Shown in pieces: positions 7,525 through 7,622 of a stretch of DNA of 7,622 nt. The DNA comes from an uncultured Porphyromonadaceae bacterium (GTDB lineage Bacteria; Bacteroidota; Bacteroidia; Bacteroidales; Muribaculaceae): NCBI GenBank assembly GCA_905193395.1, contig CAJJOO010000060.1, positions 1-7,622 on the forward strand, given 5' to 3'. Position numbers and translations under genes: made by a program. The notes beneath the pieces are model-generated. The model was not told where the DNA came from. It saw only the letters and a list, made by a program, of their open reading frames with translations, and did not search any database. How positions within the stretch are numbered: position 1 is the stretch's first letter; each line of letters opens with the position of its first letter.

Positions 7525-7622
7525 GTAGAGTCCAACAGCAAATGCAAAGTTAGCAAACGAGTTTGAAGAAACGAGCTTTCGGAGAGTCAAAGTTGATTTT
7601 TTCACGAGGACGTCGGTTCAAT
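7525..7622 (-). mobile_element. Inner end of an IS30-family insertion sequence (rest lies right of window)
   Basis: The 3' end of an IS30-type transposase gene is present, followed directly by a stretch (about 7525-7552) that in plus orientation reads GTAGAGTCCAACAGCAAATG and then CAAAGTTA. Terminal repeats of Bacteroidetes IS30 elements, as I remember them, often have this kind of GTAGATTCAAC...CAAATGCAAAG sequence, so I place the element boundary near 7525. The exact end cannot be fixed because the partner inverted repeat and the target duplication are not in the window. The element would insert between mutS and whatever gene lies upstream of it. Confidence 0.55.
7550..7622 (-). CDS. IS30-family transposase, C-terminal 23 residues (5' end outside window)
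   Basis: Reading the minus strand from 7621, an open frame of 23 codons enters from the right edge and stops with TAA at 7552-7550. It encodes LNRRPREKINF, then a segment with DSPKARFF, and ends KLVC. The LN-x-RPR-x(3)-NF-x(2)-P-x(3)-F pattern is the hallmark C-terminus of IS30-family DDE transposases, seen as LNxRPRKxLGxxTPxExF in other members; these enzymes cut and join the IS ends. Only the tail after the catalytic core is visible, so integrity, length and catalytic residues cannot be judged. The gene points toward mutS, whose start is 110 nt past the transposase stop. Chance is a possible alternative because the fragment is short, but the motif and its position next to an IS-like end agree. 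Confidence 0.68.
   Translation of the reverse strand, partial: LNRRPREKINFDSPKARFFKLVC

Noticed and set aside
7545..7552. A second TAACTTTG box on the minus strand as a further upstream promoter
   Set aside because: The bases include the stop codon of the transposase fragment and its terminal-repeat region, and no TTTG lies at the right distance upstream, so the match is probably coincidental.
7580..7622. A tRNA 3' half suggested by GTCGGTTCAAT at the right edge
   Set aside because: The bases before it form no anticodon stem-loop, and the region is explained better as transposase coding sequence on the other strand.

Overview
The window looks like chromosomal DNA from a GC-rich member of the Bacteroidales. 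Muribaculaceae is my best guess and Alistipes-like genomes are an alternative; family level is inference. The reasons are: no gene start has a Shine-Dalgarno sequence, the upstream promoter-like element is of the Bacteroidetes TAnnTTTG type, and the proteins (FadL/OmpP1-like barrel, Bacteroidetes-type LptC, GldE/CorC-like CNNM protein, HQLGTP-type sensor kinase, MenA, MutS) are typical of that order.

Left half, plus strand (1-3892): four tightly packed genes that look like one transcription unit. These are the 3' end of an outer-membrane beta-barrel gene, lptC (LPS export, inner-membrane/periplasmic), a CNNM/CBS/CorC-type membrane protein, and a membrane-bound sensor histidine kinase with no response regulator in view. 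The theme is the cell envelope: barrel and lipid traffic, LPS transport, ion/membrane homeostasis, and an envelope-spanning sensor.

Right half, minus strand (7440 down to 3924): mutS (mismatch repair) followed after 4 nt by menA (menaquinone synthesis), almost certainly co-transcribed. This unit converges on the histidine kinase gene with only 31 nt between the two stop codons.

Right edge (about 7525-7622): the last 23 codons of what looks like an IS30-family transposase gene, on the minus strand, ending at 7550. The fragment is short and easily overlooked. The insertion sequence runs off the window to the right; its inner end lies about 85 bp upstream of mutS, and its transposase points toward mutS. 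This is the only accessory DNA I see. No tRNA, rRNA, CRISPR array, riboswitch or strong terminator is visible.

I found no credible previously undescribed multi-gene system here. The points most worth a second look are the IS end beside mutS, the apparently leaderless mutS promoter, the long low-complexity tail on LptC, and the orphan kinase.
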